DNA of 64,000 bases from Oncomelania hupensis (taxonomy: Eukaryota > Mollusca > Gastropoda > Littorinimorpha > Pomatiopsidae): contig CM072511.1 in NCBI GenBank assembly GCA_036898135.1, positions 24,904,468 through 24,968,467 of the forward strand, in the 5' to 3' direction. Position 1 is the first letter of the stretch. Every line of letters begins with the position of its first letter. Below are positions 32,484 to 43,776 of this stretch, piece after piece. Below the pieces are notes generated by a model. It saw only the letters and a list, made by a program, of their open reading frames with translations, ran no database searches and was not told the DNA's origin. Both the position numbers and the translations under genes were made by a program.

Positions 32484-32953
32484 TGGGAGGCGAGATATAG
32501 CAAACACGCGAGCATTTGCGCGAGCATTTGCACGAGCAAATTGCTCGCGCATTTGCTCCTGCAAGTGTTCGAGCAAATGCGCGATCATTTGCTCGAGCGG
32601 TTGCTACGCCCGTTGCTATAAGGGTTTTGCTGAAAACTGTCAACGGAAAGGAACTGAAAATGAACACATGTTTTTTTTTTGTAGATCTCCGACCTAGATA
32701 TTTTGTATTTATCCGCATTAGTTTGATGTTAAATATTTATGTAATATTAGTGGCCCTTAAACTTAATTTCTAAGTAGAATACAATTTAAATAACTTTCTC
32801 AATATGTTTTAAGATAGCTTTTATTTTAAAATAAAGGTTAACCTTATCATAACATTAAGGACGATTCAGAACTTATTTATATTTATATAATATATTTACA
32901 TATTAATTACTAATACTTTAATAATACGCGTGCGTTTGCTATATTCCGCTCCA
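32484..32953. mobile_element. 470-bp TA-flanked TIR element with internal octamer array
   Basis: Left end TGGGAGGCGAGATATAGCAA and right end (complement) TGGAGCGGAATATAGCAAAC are ~30-bp inverted repeats, and TA flanks both sides, as in Tc1/mariner-type insertions. From 32505 to about 32610 the left side holds at least seven GAGCATTTGC/GCAAATGCTC-like words in both orientations. The interior is AT-rich with no transposase frame. Confidence 0.8.
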
Positions 32954-33121
32954 TAAACGTAAAAATTATACCCGGAAAAGAATGTGTATGTAAAAGAATT
33001 TGAGACGTGCACAAGTTAAATATTTCTTGCATTTATTAGTAATAATATTAATAATAATTAGTGAAAACTAGCACTACTAAACTTAATATCATTCAACTTT
33101 TCCTTAACGGACTTTCTAAGT

Positions 33122-33464
33122 GGTCATGCCACACGAGCGTCAAATCTTGACGTGTGGCACTCTGTGCATCGCGAATCCAGATTCTTTGAATTGGCTCCGA
33201 TTGCCGACTTTCAACATGTTCTAATTCCGCGAGTCTCGATTGTGTTATTCGGACCTTTTGGCCAATGAGAAGCAGAATACGAATCACGTGATCACAACAC
33301 ACGTACAGCAAAACTTCAAGACCAATAACTCTCAAGTTTGACTCGATGTGCGACTTTCGTGTGGCACTGCGCGATTTAAGTCAAAATGAAATTCCGACTT
33401 CGAAGTCGAAAATTGCTCCGATTCGCGTCAAGTCCAGTAGATTTGACGCTCGTGTGGCATGGGC
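33122..33464. mobile_element. 343-bp MITE
   Basis: The left end GGTCATGCCACACGAGCGTC and the right end (complement) GCCCATGCCACACGAGCGTC continue together into AAAT, giving inverted repeats of about 25 bp. The words CGTGTGGCA and TTTGAC recur inside near both ends (about 33150 and 33355). No coding frame. The transposon superfamily is not clear because no TSD is obvious. Confidence 0.82.
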
Positions 33465-33765
33465 TTAAATGTCTCACTGAATGGCAGTCAGTGACCAGCG
33501 TTGTTTCCTCAGAAGCTCAGGTCAGCTGAGACGCCAGGTTCCCGGTGGTTCAGGTTAAAGCCCAGTCATGTCACATCCCAAGATGGAGATGCCAATACCA
33601 GTACACTACGACATACACAAGAGTAGATTCTTGCATTGTTAATCAACCACCATAGGAAAAATACCCACAATACTCTTCTGCATTCCTAGTGCACGTTACT
33701 ACCCTTCTCCGTTCCACCCATTAACAAGGTCATGCATAAATTACTTCCCTTTATCATGATTAATA
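33465..33765. other. No gene recognised
   Basis: Unique spacer. TATCCTATGCCTATCCC at its right edge is the tail of the adjacent RTE-like LINE. Confidence 0.5.
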
Positions 33766-34240
33766 CTATCCTATGCCTATCCCTTTCCTATCCCGTAACT
33801 CGAAGGTCGTTGGGGCACCACAGAGGATCGTTTAACCAGCGTACTCCATCTTTCTCTGTCCTCAGCAACCCTCATGGCTTCGCCCAGTGTCAAGCCGGTC
33901 TATTCTCGAATGTTGTCCTCCCACCTCTTTCTCGGTCTCCCTCTTCTACTGCCTCCTTGCACGGTGCCTTGCAGTAGGGTCTCTACAAGGCCTGATGATC
34001 TGGTGACGTGGCCATACCATCGGAGTTTCCGTTTCTTCAGCACTGTGAGCAGGTCATCATGTTGTCCAATGGCTTGTGTGATGGTCTGTCGGACTTCGTC
34101 ATTGGGGATGTGCTGGGTATAGGAAATGCCCAGAAGTCTTCGGTAGCAACTCATCTCCATGCTTTGTATTCTTCGTTGTAGATCTGCTGTGAGGGTCCAT
34201 GTTTCGCAAGCGTATAGGAAGATAGAGATGACAAGGGAGA
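33766..34240 (-). mobile_element. RTE-like LINE 3' part, (GGATA)n tail
   Basis: The minus-strand frame (to 34343) reads SLVISIFLYACETWTLTADL, RIQSMEMSCYRRLLGISYTQ, HDDLLTVLKKRKLRWYGHVT and GGSRRGRPRKRWEDNIRE, then the 3' UTR GGTGCCCCAACGACC and a degenerate GGATA tail at 33766-33795. This is the RT thumb and C-terminal end of the RTE-like family. It is open over about 110 codons in this copy. Confidence 0.88.
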
Positions 34241-34719
34241 TGTCAAGGTGTGTGGCTGTAAAGATCAGAGCAGTACTCTGTCCATCTATCCAAGAGTTCC
34301 GGTTGTTCTGTAAGGATACTAAACTTGAACCAAATCCCTCCATATGGTTGGGAGAAAATAGGATAAAAAAAAAAAAAACACGAGTTATGATGTCACCATG
34401 ATGACGTCACCCATGCACAAGAGATACGAACATATCTCATTTACCCTCCTTTCCTTTTGATTACAAACATAACATTTATTCTGACAATTTGTTGTGATTT
34501 CTTGTTTGTTTCCATACATAGTTTTGGTCTGTAAGTAGCCTACATTAATTTCATGTTTTCCGATGAACAGGAAAATGCCATAAATACACGAGTGAAAGAT
34601 GTGGTATCTTCGACTTTATCGCCTACAGAACTAGATCTACCTCGGTTTAAAACTATACTACCAAATGTCAGAGGCATTTAGTAATTTATGCGTAGTCTAC
34701 TTTGACGAAATGCCGCGCA
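34241..34719. other. No gene recognised
   Basis: GTCACCATGATGACGTCACCC (split: about 34391-34411) resembles the TGATGACGTCACCC of the degenerate tandem repeat near 4248, so a diverged relative may lie here. An A12 run at about 34366. Confidence 0.45.
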
Positions 34720-34869
34720 GTCTGAATCACAGGCGCTTGTATCTGGACAAGCGAGCGCCTATGCCTGTGACGCGTCTCCCTTTGGTTATCTATATTCAGG
34801 CGCTTCTATCTAACGCGTCTCGGGCATAGGCGCTCGCGTGTCCAGATACAAGCGCCTGTGGTCTGAATG
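34720..34869. mobile_element. Foldback element with ~57-bp arms
   Basis: The left arm 34720-34776 (GTCTGAATCACAGGCGCTTG...) and the right arm 34812-34869 are inverted copies with few mismatches (CAGGCGCTTGTATCTGGACA, GCGAGCGCCTATGCC). The spacer of about 35 bp also includes CAGGCGCTT. On one strand it would form a long hairpin. No TSD seen. Confidence 0.8.
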
Positions 34870-35014
34870 AATGAACATTGAGGTGTAACGTCTACACACA
34901 CAAGTGACGATATGGCAGACGGGGATAACCATCCAAGGGAAAGAGACCTAAATCAACACTGAACCACCAGAGCAATCCTACTAGCAAAATGGACACTGAA
35001 AATGGCCACTTCTT

Positions 35015-35090
35015 CGCCCACCACGGGATTCCAACCTGGGTCCTCGGCGTGGCAGGTGAACCCTCTACCACTTGAGCTACGGCGGTGGGA
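35015..35090 (-). mobile_element. tRNA-Gly-like sequence (pseudo-tRNA or SINE head)
   Basis: The reverse complement reads CGTAGCTCAAGTGGTAGAGG (D-arm/A-box), CACCTGCCACGCC (anticodon loop with GCC, as tRNA-Gly) and CCCAGGTTGGAATCCCGTGG (T-arm with a defective B-box). Acceptor ends pair (CCCACC/GGTGGG), but the T-stem does not pair well. I think it is tRNA-derived but not a functional tRNA. Confidence 0.55.
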
Positions 35091-35351
35091 CGCTCATAGT
35101 CTGATCCTATTTATAATACAAATGGCTGTGTGTTATCTACCGCTGCGCGATCGAGGATTCACTTTCTATTAGCTATCACGGATCCATTCTTGGTTCATGC
35201 CCCTATGTATAAGGGTAAGCAGCACAATAATTGTGAACCGGACAAACGAAGAACGAGAAGGCGGAGGAGGAAGGTGAGCAGGGGTAGAAGTAAGAGACAT
35301 AGGAGAAAATAATCGAATCAGGTTGTACTACCCAGTAGTCCGATGGACTTC

Positions 35352-35920
35352 ATTACATTACATGATTATTGCTTTAGGTCACTCTTCCGAGCCAAATCAG
35401 GACCGGACAACCCCTGATCCGCATAAAAGATCTGCTGAAACAAACCTAGTGGTAAAGCTGAAAGCTCTCCACCAGCCAGTCACTTTACAATAAAGACATC
35501 CCACGCAGGGGTCGCTGAGGCTATACTCTCATTTATCGAATCCCCGTTTACAAAAAACAAAATAGATTACAAACATCATTATAAATTATCAACAAAACAC
35601 ATACATATAAAATGCCGACATTGCTAAATAATAACATCATAGGAAGCCCTAGGGACCACCTGGCAGAAAGCGTCCAATATTCCCAAGCTGATCCAACAGA
35701 CCTCACACACAAATAAGGAGTCTTGTCCCGGAAGAGTTTTCAAGAAAAAGGGTAGGGGACTGGTCTAGCGGAGAGGAAGATAGTATAGCAGATTGATAGA
35801 AAAGAGCAGGAATGAGAAAGAGCAAATGAGAAAGACAGCGACAGTGGGAATTTAAAGCACTCGATTTCCAGAAAGTTGGGATAATATTTATACTGAAACC
35901 CCCGGCACCCCAACGGGGGA
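35352..35920 (-). mobile_element. Family X repeat, copy 2
   Basis: The reverse complement starts CCCCCGTTGGGGTGCCGGGG, GTTTCAGTATAAATATTATC and ends GCTCGGAAGAGTGACCTAAA with an (ATGTA)n-like tail (CATTACATTACATG at 35352). A small deletion removes the CCGCTGG present in other copies. Same orientation as copy 1. Confidence 0.87.
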
Positions 35921-35987
35921 AAGGGACTTCATTTGGACGGAGAGAAATGTTGATGCAGGAGATGATAATAGGCAGACCAGCAAGAAA

Positions 35988-36036
35988 CCGCAATGGCAAA
36001 GTGGGTGATTAACTATATACAGAGGTACAAGAAGCA

Positions 36037-36133
<97 letters not shown>

Positions 36134-36175
36134 CAATGGCAAGGTTGATTAGCTACATAGGTTACAAGAAGCAGT

Positions 36176-36224
<49 letters not shown>

Positions 36225-36240
36225 GCGATGGCAAGGTAAT
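35988..36240. repeat. Tandem duplication of a unit containing (GA)n
   Basis: The unit GCAATGGCAAAGTGGGTGAT...GGTACAAGAAGCAGTAAAA followed by a long GA array occurs twice (GA at 36037-36129 and 36178-36222), and a third partial GCGATGGCAAGGTAATTAGC follows. The whole unit, array included, was duplicated. Confidence 0.9.
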
Positions 36241-37187
36241 TAGCAATTAGCTAATGAACACACTGCTGTAAAGATACGAAGAGACGAAGCTCAAAAGATG
36301 TCCCCTATATTTAAAGCAATCAATAAATAACTAATGAATACGCCACCATACAGAAAAATAACAACAACAAAAGAAGCGTGATTTTCGCTGAACCGACGAA
36401 GGACTGGTAATGAAGACACTAAATAACGTTACACTTACAGTAAATGAAGACCCACTCCGACATCTGTGGATGTCCGCCTGTCTTGACCACAAGCGCCCAT
36501 TCTGCGACTTGTAGTAAGCAGAGAGAGGGTCGCAATCAAAAGAGACCTTATCGTATACGGGCGCCTATGGTCTGGCCCTTTCATTTCATACTGTCTGTGT
36601 CCTTTTGTCGCTAAAACTAATGTCATTAGTATAGACCGCAACGCCTTTGTTAATGACCTTCAAAATACCACACCTGCAATTCACGTTCTATACATACAAG
36701 ACCCGCAGATTTCAAGAATTGTTGTCATCTAATAAAAAGTCAGTATTATTAAAGCTTGTAAGTCTAATGAAATTAATAATGAAACAACTGTAACTTTGTT
36801 ATCCTATGTCAAAAATTAATATAGTTATGATATTTATAGGTTGTGTGTAACAAAAACAATTTCAGCAGTTTATCATTGATGTGTTTAGATTGAATTGTAT
36901 TGTTAGTTATGATTCATAGTTGCTATTCCCAATCACTTTTTTTTTCTTCTTTTGCCCACTCAATACCTCGCCCTCCTCCTCCCATCCCCTCCCCCACACC
37001 CAGCAATCACTCTGTTTACATAAATAGTTTTAATTATTAAAATTTTTAATGTTATATAATTAATTATTTTGCGTGTTTATGTATATCATTTTAACCACGT
37101 CCATGAGCCTTTCAAGTTTTTTTTTTTTTTTTCTGGAGTAAACTTGCCTTGCCTTGCCTCGTCTAACGCCCCAGACAGCTGAGCGGC
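36241..37187. other. No gene recognised
   Basis: AT-rich unique sequence. GGGCGCCTATGGTCTGG at about 36559 echoes the foldback arm at 34720-34869 (GCGCCTGTGGTCTGA). Poly-T at 37117-37131 then CTTGCCTTGCCTTGCC, which looks like a LINE/SINE tail (AGGCAAGGCAAG on the minus strand). Confidence 0.5.
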
Positions 37188-38216
<1,029 letters not shown>

Positions 38217-38319
38217 AAGAGAAGGGACATAGTGCTTGCTGGGTTTTTATAATAATATTACTGCAGGCATGCACCTATCTAGGATAAGAGAGACATGGTC
38301 TTGCGATGGAATGCATACA

Positions 38320-38690
38320 TGGATGGAATACATACATATATCATGGCAAAACTACACACATGGAGAAGTAATTAAGAAGATACACATTCTCCGGTACAGC
38401 CACTGGTCTGCAATAATACACATAGAAGAACCAACAGTGGGTCCGTAGTGGCTATATCGTGGCTTCGAAACCGGTCTCGGGTCAGCCACGCGGTCAAGCA
38501 AAGTTTGACTAACATTCACAATTCTAAAACATGGCAAAACATCACAAACATAATACAGCAATAATATCAATGAATCGCGATGAAACAAACGATTGATCAT
38601 TTACCTTCTCGACAATGTCAGGCTCTGGCTATACTGCGATGAATGATTTTCACCCGTCACCTGCTTTAGTCTTTCTGAGAGAGATTTTAT
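38320..38690. repeat. Dispersed repeat R3, copy 2
   Basis: Diverged copy of 15130-15535 in the same orientation: TCATGGCAAAACTACACACA, CGGTACAGCCACTGGTCTGC, CCAACAGTGGGT, ACTAACATTCACAATTCTAA, AAACATCACAAACATAATAC and ATTTACCTTCTCGACAATG. Confidence 0.65.
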
Positions 38691-39310
38691 AATATAATAA
38701 TAATAACAGGCAATTTATACAGCGCTTTCCAAAATCACAAAGCGCTTTACACAAACAAATGTAAACACAGCATGCGTACATTGGTCAATAACACGCAACC
38801 ACATACACATCCCAACACCAAAAATAGCTAACAACACTCACTCATGGCGCCTAAGAAAAGGCCTCTCTAAAAAGATGCGTCTTCAAGTTCATTTTAAAAG
38901 ACGCTAGTGAATGACTGTGACGGACGGACCGAGGTAGCGAGTTCCAGGTCTGAACAGAGAAGAAACTGAAGCTCTACCACCGTGTCTCACCCTCTGGTAT
39001 TCTGGTACACGGAACATCCTTTCATCTGCAGACGAGCGGAGGGACCGAGAAGGAACATAGTCAAAAGTTCGGAAAGATAGCTAGGAGCAGTTCCAGAGAT
39101 GATGTGGTAGCAAAGACATGAGGTTTTATATTTAATTCGTTGTTCAACTGGGAGCCAGTGTAGTTCTTGAAAGAGAGGCGTGCAATGCTGTGATTTCCGT
39201 GCTTTGAAGATGAATTTAGCTGCAGAGTTTTGGACTTGCTGAAGAGGTCTTAGGACTTTCTGTGTGCAACCAAAGACGGTAGAACAATAAGACAGGCAAC
39301 TTGAGGCTTA
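38691..39310 (-). mobile_element. L2-like LINE 3' part, antisense
   Basis: Minus-strand translation, with frameshifts, gives FIFKARKSQHCTPLFQELHW, LPVEQRIKYKTSCLCYHIIS, GTAPSYLSELLTM and VRHSHSLASFKMNLKTHLF, the C-terminal half of an L2/CR1-like ORF2. The 3' end reads GGAAAGCGCTGTATAAATTG with a (TTA)n tail, similar to the AGCGCTATATAAAT end of SINEs here. RT core is absent. Confidence 0.83.
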
Positions 39311-39366
39311 TGAGCGATCCCGGATATAGAGTACTGTCCCTTAGGGCGTAGACGAATAACAATCAA

Positions 39367-39367
<1 letters not shown>

Positions 39368-39420
<53 letters not shown>
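39368..39420. repeat. (TC)n microsatellite
   Basis: About 26 TC units between the L2-like LINE and a SINE body. Confidence 0.96.
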
Positions 39421-39423
<3 letters not shown>

Positions 39424-39600
39424 TTCAATAGCGATCTCCCTGCCTTTATACCACCTGTTTGAGTGGTGGATGTGTATTTGTTGTGTGTGTGTGAGGGTGG
39501 ATGAGACAGGCGAGCGTGTATGTTGGTACAGATCGCCGCACTTTGAGCCTGATTGATTTGGGGAAAGGCGCGTATATAGCATCCAGTATATATATATTAT
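39421..39600 (+). mobile_element. SINE body fragment ('GCGATCTCCCTGCC' type)
   Basis: Contains AATAGCGATCTCCCTGCCTT, GAGGGTGGATGAGACAGGCG, ACAGATCGCCGCACTTTGAG and ends GCGCGTATATAGCATCCAGT followed by AT-rich sequence. The tRNA head is missing, apparently replaced by the TC array. Confidence 0.82.
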
Positions 39601-39820
39601 AATAATATAAAATAATAAATAATATATATAATTAGAAATAGAAATTATAGTATCAGACAAGAAAGATAGGAGAAACATAACACTGCAAAGAACAGAAGAA
39701 ACACACTGAAGATATAGCAGTGCCAGGTTTGATGTTTTTTTTCTTTCAAATATGAACTTCATTTTATTTCATAGAAGACAAAACAAAACAAAAAAACAAC
39801 ATAAAAAATCAAAATTAACA

Positions 39821-39822
<2 letters not shown>

Positions 39823-39897
<75 letters not shown>

Positions 39898-39923
39898 AAG
39901 AAGAAGAAGAAGAAGAAGAAGAA
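39823..39923. repeat. (AAT)n-(AAG)n microsatellite
   Basis: About 15 AAT units, then about 18 AAG units. Confidence 0.95.
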
Positions 39924-40494
39924 ATAATAAGAAAATTATTATTATTATAAAAAATAAAAACAGTTGTTAAATACTACATAATGCACGGTCACATGAATTT
40001 AATACTATAATGACACTGTTCCTTGTATTCCTTAATGAACCTTTACGTCTACAAGCCAAGGGAAATAACCTAGTCCTTGTCCTCGGCTTCATTAGTAGGG
40101 GCTTATATGTATAGAATGAGTGGCCTGTCTTCATGTTCTACCGTCTTTGGTGCAACCCACAAGGAGTGAATTACAGTAATCCAATCTAGACAGAATCTAG
40201 ACAGAATTTTACAACGTGCGTCCTTCTACAGTACTGTTCAGACCAAGCCTAACTATCCTCCCGCTGGGGTCTGCTATCGTGCGAGACTACGAGAATCGTA
40301 ACGCCACCCTAGTGGAAGTTGCGGGTGATTGGTCAGCTGGATGATGTCACGGCTTATCTAGTGAAGCTGTAGCCTACACCTGTGTAGAGCAACCTAACTT
40401 CTATCGTCTTCTAATCAGCGACTTAACTTTACACAAGTCACAGCAGGCTGAACTATTTATGTCATGAAGCCTTAGTGCAGGGTCTAACTAGCCT
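39924..40494. other. No gene recognised
   Basis: Unique sequence. A small direct repeat (AATCTAGACAG twice, 40180-40205). No coding signal. Confidence 0.5.
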
Positions 40495-40643
40495 TCTGTG
40501 ACACTGCTCACAGTGGTGAAGAAACGGAAACTCCGATGGTATGACCACGTCACCAGATCATCAGGCCTTGCAAAGACCATCCTGCTAGGCATAGTGCAAG
40601 GAGGTAGAAGAAGAGGGAGACCGAAAAAGAGGTGGGAGGACAA

Positions 40644-40648
<5 letters not shown>
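40495..40648 (+). mobile_element. RTE-like LINE fragment
   Basis: Encodes LLTVVKKRKLRWYDHVTRSS, GLAKTILLGIVQGGRRRGRP and KKRWEDNI, then stops at a CT array instead of continuing into REWTGLTLSEA and the (GGATA)n tail. The 3' end was probably replaced when the next LINE was inserted. Confidence 0.85.

Positions 40649-40650
<2 letters not shown>

Positions 40651-40711
<61 letters not shown>
40651..40711. repeat. (CT)n microsatellite
   Basis: About 30 CT units at the junction of two LINE fragments. Confidence 0.96.
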
Positions 40712-40713
<2 letters not shown>

Positions 40714-40714
40714 A

Positions 40715-41149
40715 AAATTTATTATGACAAAGTTTCGTTTTGGTGTGTCAGATTTAGCAGTTCATCATTTTAGATATAAACAGCACACACCAAGAGACCT
40801 TACATGTCGTGTGTGCAACAAAGGTGAAGAAAATGAATTACACTTTATGTTTTGCTGTCCATTGTATGAAGAGTTAAGAAAAATGTTTATCGCTGCTAAA
40901 TTTTATAGAAACCCTAGCTCTTTTCATTTATCTATTTTATTATCATCAATAAATAATAGGACAGTAAGAAATGTATGTGTGTTTTTATATAAAGCGTTTA
41001 AACAGCGTGAAATTTTCCTTTCATGATGAAATATTTTCTTTACCTTGTATGATTTCATTTATTGTGAATATACAGCGGACAACATTGTTAGGGGCTTAGG
41101 CCTAAACAATAAATTGACATGTCTTTGGCATGTCCAAATGTCAAATGTC
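40715..41149 (+). mobile_element. '2A'-lineage LINE 3' end
   Basis: 5'-truncated at a CT array, coding 40724-41026, then a short 3' UTR leading into another TC array. Matches the 3' end of the LINE at 46761-49170. Confidence 0.85.
40724..41026 (+). pseudogene. LINE ORF2 C-terminal CCHC domain
   Basis: A 100-residue open frame from MTKFRFGVSDLAVHHFRYKQ through TCRVCNKGEENELHFMFCC to the natural end FKQREIFLS. The knuckle C-x2-C-x8-H-x3-C is intact. Only the end of ORF2 remains; the start is an internal methionine shared by all copies (MTKFRFG), so it is not a genuine start codon. Confidence 0.85.
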
Positions 41150-41153
41150 AATG

Positions 41154-41241
<88 letters not shown>
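41150..41241. repeat. (TC)n microsatellite
   Basis: CTGT-type units, then about 35 TC units. Confidence 0.96.
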
Positions 41242-41248
<7 letters not shown>

Positions 41249-41312
41249 TTACATGGAGTTTGTGTGTGACTATAGTGCATCTTCACAGACCTTTACTGTG
41301 GGTTAACATATA

Positions 41313-42105
41313 CAGTGGAACCTCTCACAACGACCCCCCCCTCTATAACGACTCCCCCGCTACAACGACCCATTTTATTTTAACCGATGTATTTCCTTAT
41401 GTTGCTGTCATCAGTATAGCGACTCCCTCGCTATAACGTCTAACGACCGATCTTTGCAGACCGTATAGCGACTTTCTCGGCATGACTGCACAATAAAAAC
41501 TGTCTACGATCTTGTTCAGCACAGTCAGACAGGTACCTATATGTGACACGCCAGCCGATAAAGTAATCTTCTATAAGTTTGACGTCATCTTGTAACGTCA
41601 CATTCTAGATTCTACTCGTTTGGGGTTTGCATTTCACTTTATTCACATCACGAGCGCGGCACTGAGAAGAAGCAAAGAAAGCGTGATGGGATGATGGAGT
41701 CTACAAACAAAAAAGAAAATTTTTATCTCTGGAAGATCGAGTTAATGTTGTAAACAGACACAAAAAAGGAGAGACTGCCATTGCGATCGCAAAGAGTCTT
41801 AAAGTTGGAAAAACACAAATTCAAGGAATTATCCGAGACAAAGATGACATTCTTAAAAGGTGGGAAAGTGGTGATAATGCCGATAGTACGCGATCAAAAC
41901 GGAGGAAGACAACATACTCGGAAGTAAATGAGAAAGTTTGGGATTGGTTTCTGGATGCTAGAAGAAAGAATATTCCGATCACTGGCAAATTGACTCAAGA
42001 AAAGGCCATTATGCTCTCTGTAAAGACCCCTCTCTATAAAGACCCCTCTCTATAAAGACCGATTTTTGTCAACATTTTCAAGGTCGTTGTAGAGAGGTTC
42101 CACTG
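41313..42105 (+). mobile_element. pogo/Tigger-type transposon, deletion derivative
   Basis: Termini CAGTGGAACCTCTCACAACG and (complement) CAGTGGAACCTCTCTACAAC form inverted repeats, with TA on each side (41311-41312 and 42106-42107). Subterminal blocks repeat TATAACGACTCCC and TATAAAGACCCCTCTC words. The interior codes for a pogo-type DNA-binding domain; the DDE catalytic domain is deleted. At 793 bp it is far shorter than a full pogo element. Confidence 0.92.
41687..42055 (+). pseudogene. pogo/CENP-B-type transposase N-terminal DNA-binding region
   Basis: An open stretch of 122 codons without an ATG: KQKRKFLSLEDRVNVVNRHK, KGETAIAIAKSLKVGKTQIQ (psq-type helix-turn-helix), then IIRDKDDILKRWESGD and VWDWFLDARRKNIPITGKLT, which resembles the start of the second CENP-B-like HTH. 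In complete elements this recognises the TIRs and precedes a DDD transposase, which is missing here. The frame ends inside the right subterminal repeats. Confidence 0.88.
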
Positions 42106-42129
42106 TATAGAGATCAAGCCCAAAATGGC

Positions 42130-42190
42130 AGTGGTACTGTTTCGGCTCTTTGCAGTCCGCTGGGGGCCTATAAACAATGACTAACTAGCT
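42130..42190 (+). mobile_element. Family X 3'-end fragment
   Basis: GTTTCGGCTCTTTGCAGTCC, GCTGGGGGCCTATAAACAAT and a GACTAACTAGCTAA tail match the last ~50 bp of family X copy 5. Confidence 0.7.
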
Positions 42191-42404
42191 AAGATGAGTT
42201 GAAGGCTGAAAAGTAATCGATGCAAACTAAATTTTCAGAAAAATCTGTTTTGTTTTGTTCGGTGTTGTTGTGTTTTGTTTTCATTTTGTGAGATATGACC
42301 GCATTAACATTGGATTTTAGAAGACAGCTGATGCAGAGAATGTCACAGGTTATTCGTTTATAAAGTGTAGGCTTATCTAAGATTACTTTAAAGTTAAAAT
42401 ACTA

Positions 42405-42557
<153 letters not shown>

Positions 42558-43663
42558 GGGGAGATTGCAACATCTCTTTATTTTTAAACCAGCCATGGAA
42601 GTAAATGTTGCAACAAAACAGCTAAGAAAAATGTAATGTTTTCTCGATTTGATTCATTCGGCGAAAAAAATAAAACAACGCCTTCCTATCCATATTAGCG
42701 CAGATATTAATTTAGAACTCATTACGATTAGTATTAATTGAAGTGCATTACCGTTATGATCATTATAAGTGAGCTGAATAAAAAGGCTACCTACAGTAGA
42801 TGTGCACTTAGCTGTTCCTCACATCGAGAAGCTGATTAGTATCTTGCTCTGGGCAGCAGACACATTCCGAATTCTGCACGGTCAGTAAGCAAAGAAACTA
42901 TTGTCTTTTTTCTTGTTCACGCCTAAAGCTTGATAGTGCTAGCGTACAGTATGTATTTAGAAGTTCACCCAGTAAACGTGGGCTGGGTAAAAGACTCATT
43001 ACTAGTATTCCGGTGGGGCGCCAGAAAGCCCAGGGGTGTGTTTTAGGCATATGGACCATTATATGTTGGCATGGAATATGAATCTCCAGCAAAATCTCTT
43101 GACTGTTTCCTTAAGCCGAAGGTGAGTGAAAAATTGAATCGAACGGGTTTGGGGTTTCCAGACTAACTATGAGTAACCTATTACGGACCCAACATCAAAA
43201 CGTACCTGACCGCGCTTTAATAACTGATACACTATAAGTATTATCAAAGACTGTGAAAGTATATACGGTTTCTCCTATACTACCTCCATTTAAACCAGAA
43301 GCACGCGTAATAAAGTCTCGAGTTACTGATTCCCTCAACCACTGTCCAAGTGACACAAGAGTGTCTTGCTTTCATTGATCCCTGACACTCTGTATTGGAA
43401 GTTTTACTAATGTTGATGACTTTGGACTTTGGACTGCCTAGTCACAGATATTGTGTGTGATCCTCCAATTTGCTTTTAAACTCTCACTTGTAAATGCGAT
43501 AAACGGTAGTTTACTCGATCATTAATATAGGACAGTCTGTGCTTAATGAATGAATGGTCCCTATATTGTCCAGCTCCCTTGTAGTATGGCACCTGTAAGT
43601 GTACATTAGTGACCACGTGCAGTCAACTATAGTTTGTGTGGACATTCAACGCTGTGATTAAAG
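42558..43663. other. No gene recognised (about 1.1 kb)
   Basis: Apparently unique sequence with normal composition, no open frame of note and no repeat shared with the rest of the window. Confidence 0.5.
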
Positions 43664-43776
43664 ACAGATCTCTTATGCGGATCAGGGGTGAGTCCTCTTT
43701 CACTTCTCTGGTCCTGATTTGGCTCGGAAGAGTCCGCTGGACCTAAAGCAATAACCATGTAATGTAATGTAATGAT
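43664..43776 (+). mobile_element. Family X 3'-end fragment
   Basis: AGATCTCTTATGCGGATCAG, GGGTGAGTCCTCTTTC, GATTTGGCTCGGAAGAGTCC and GCTGGACCTAAAGCAATAAC are followed by a (TAATG)n tail: the last ~110 bp of family X, strongly 5'-truncated as LINE-mobilised copies usually are. Confidence 0.85.

Noticed and set aside
35015..35090. Functional tRNA-Gly gene
   Set aside because: The T-arm does not pair properly and the B-box is defective; more likely a tRNA-derived repeat or pseudo-tRNA.
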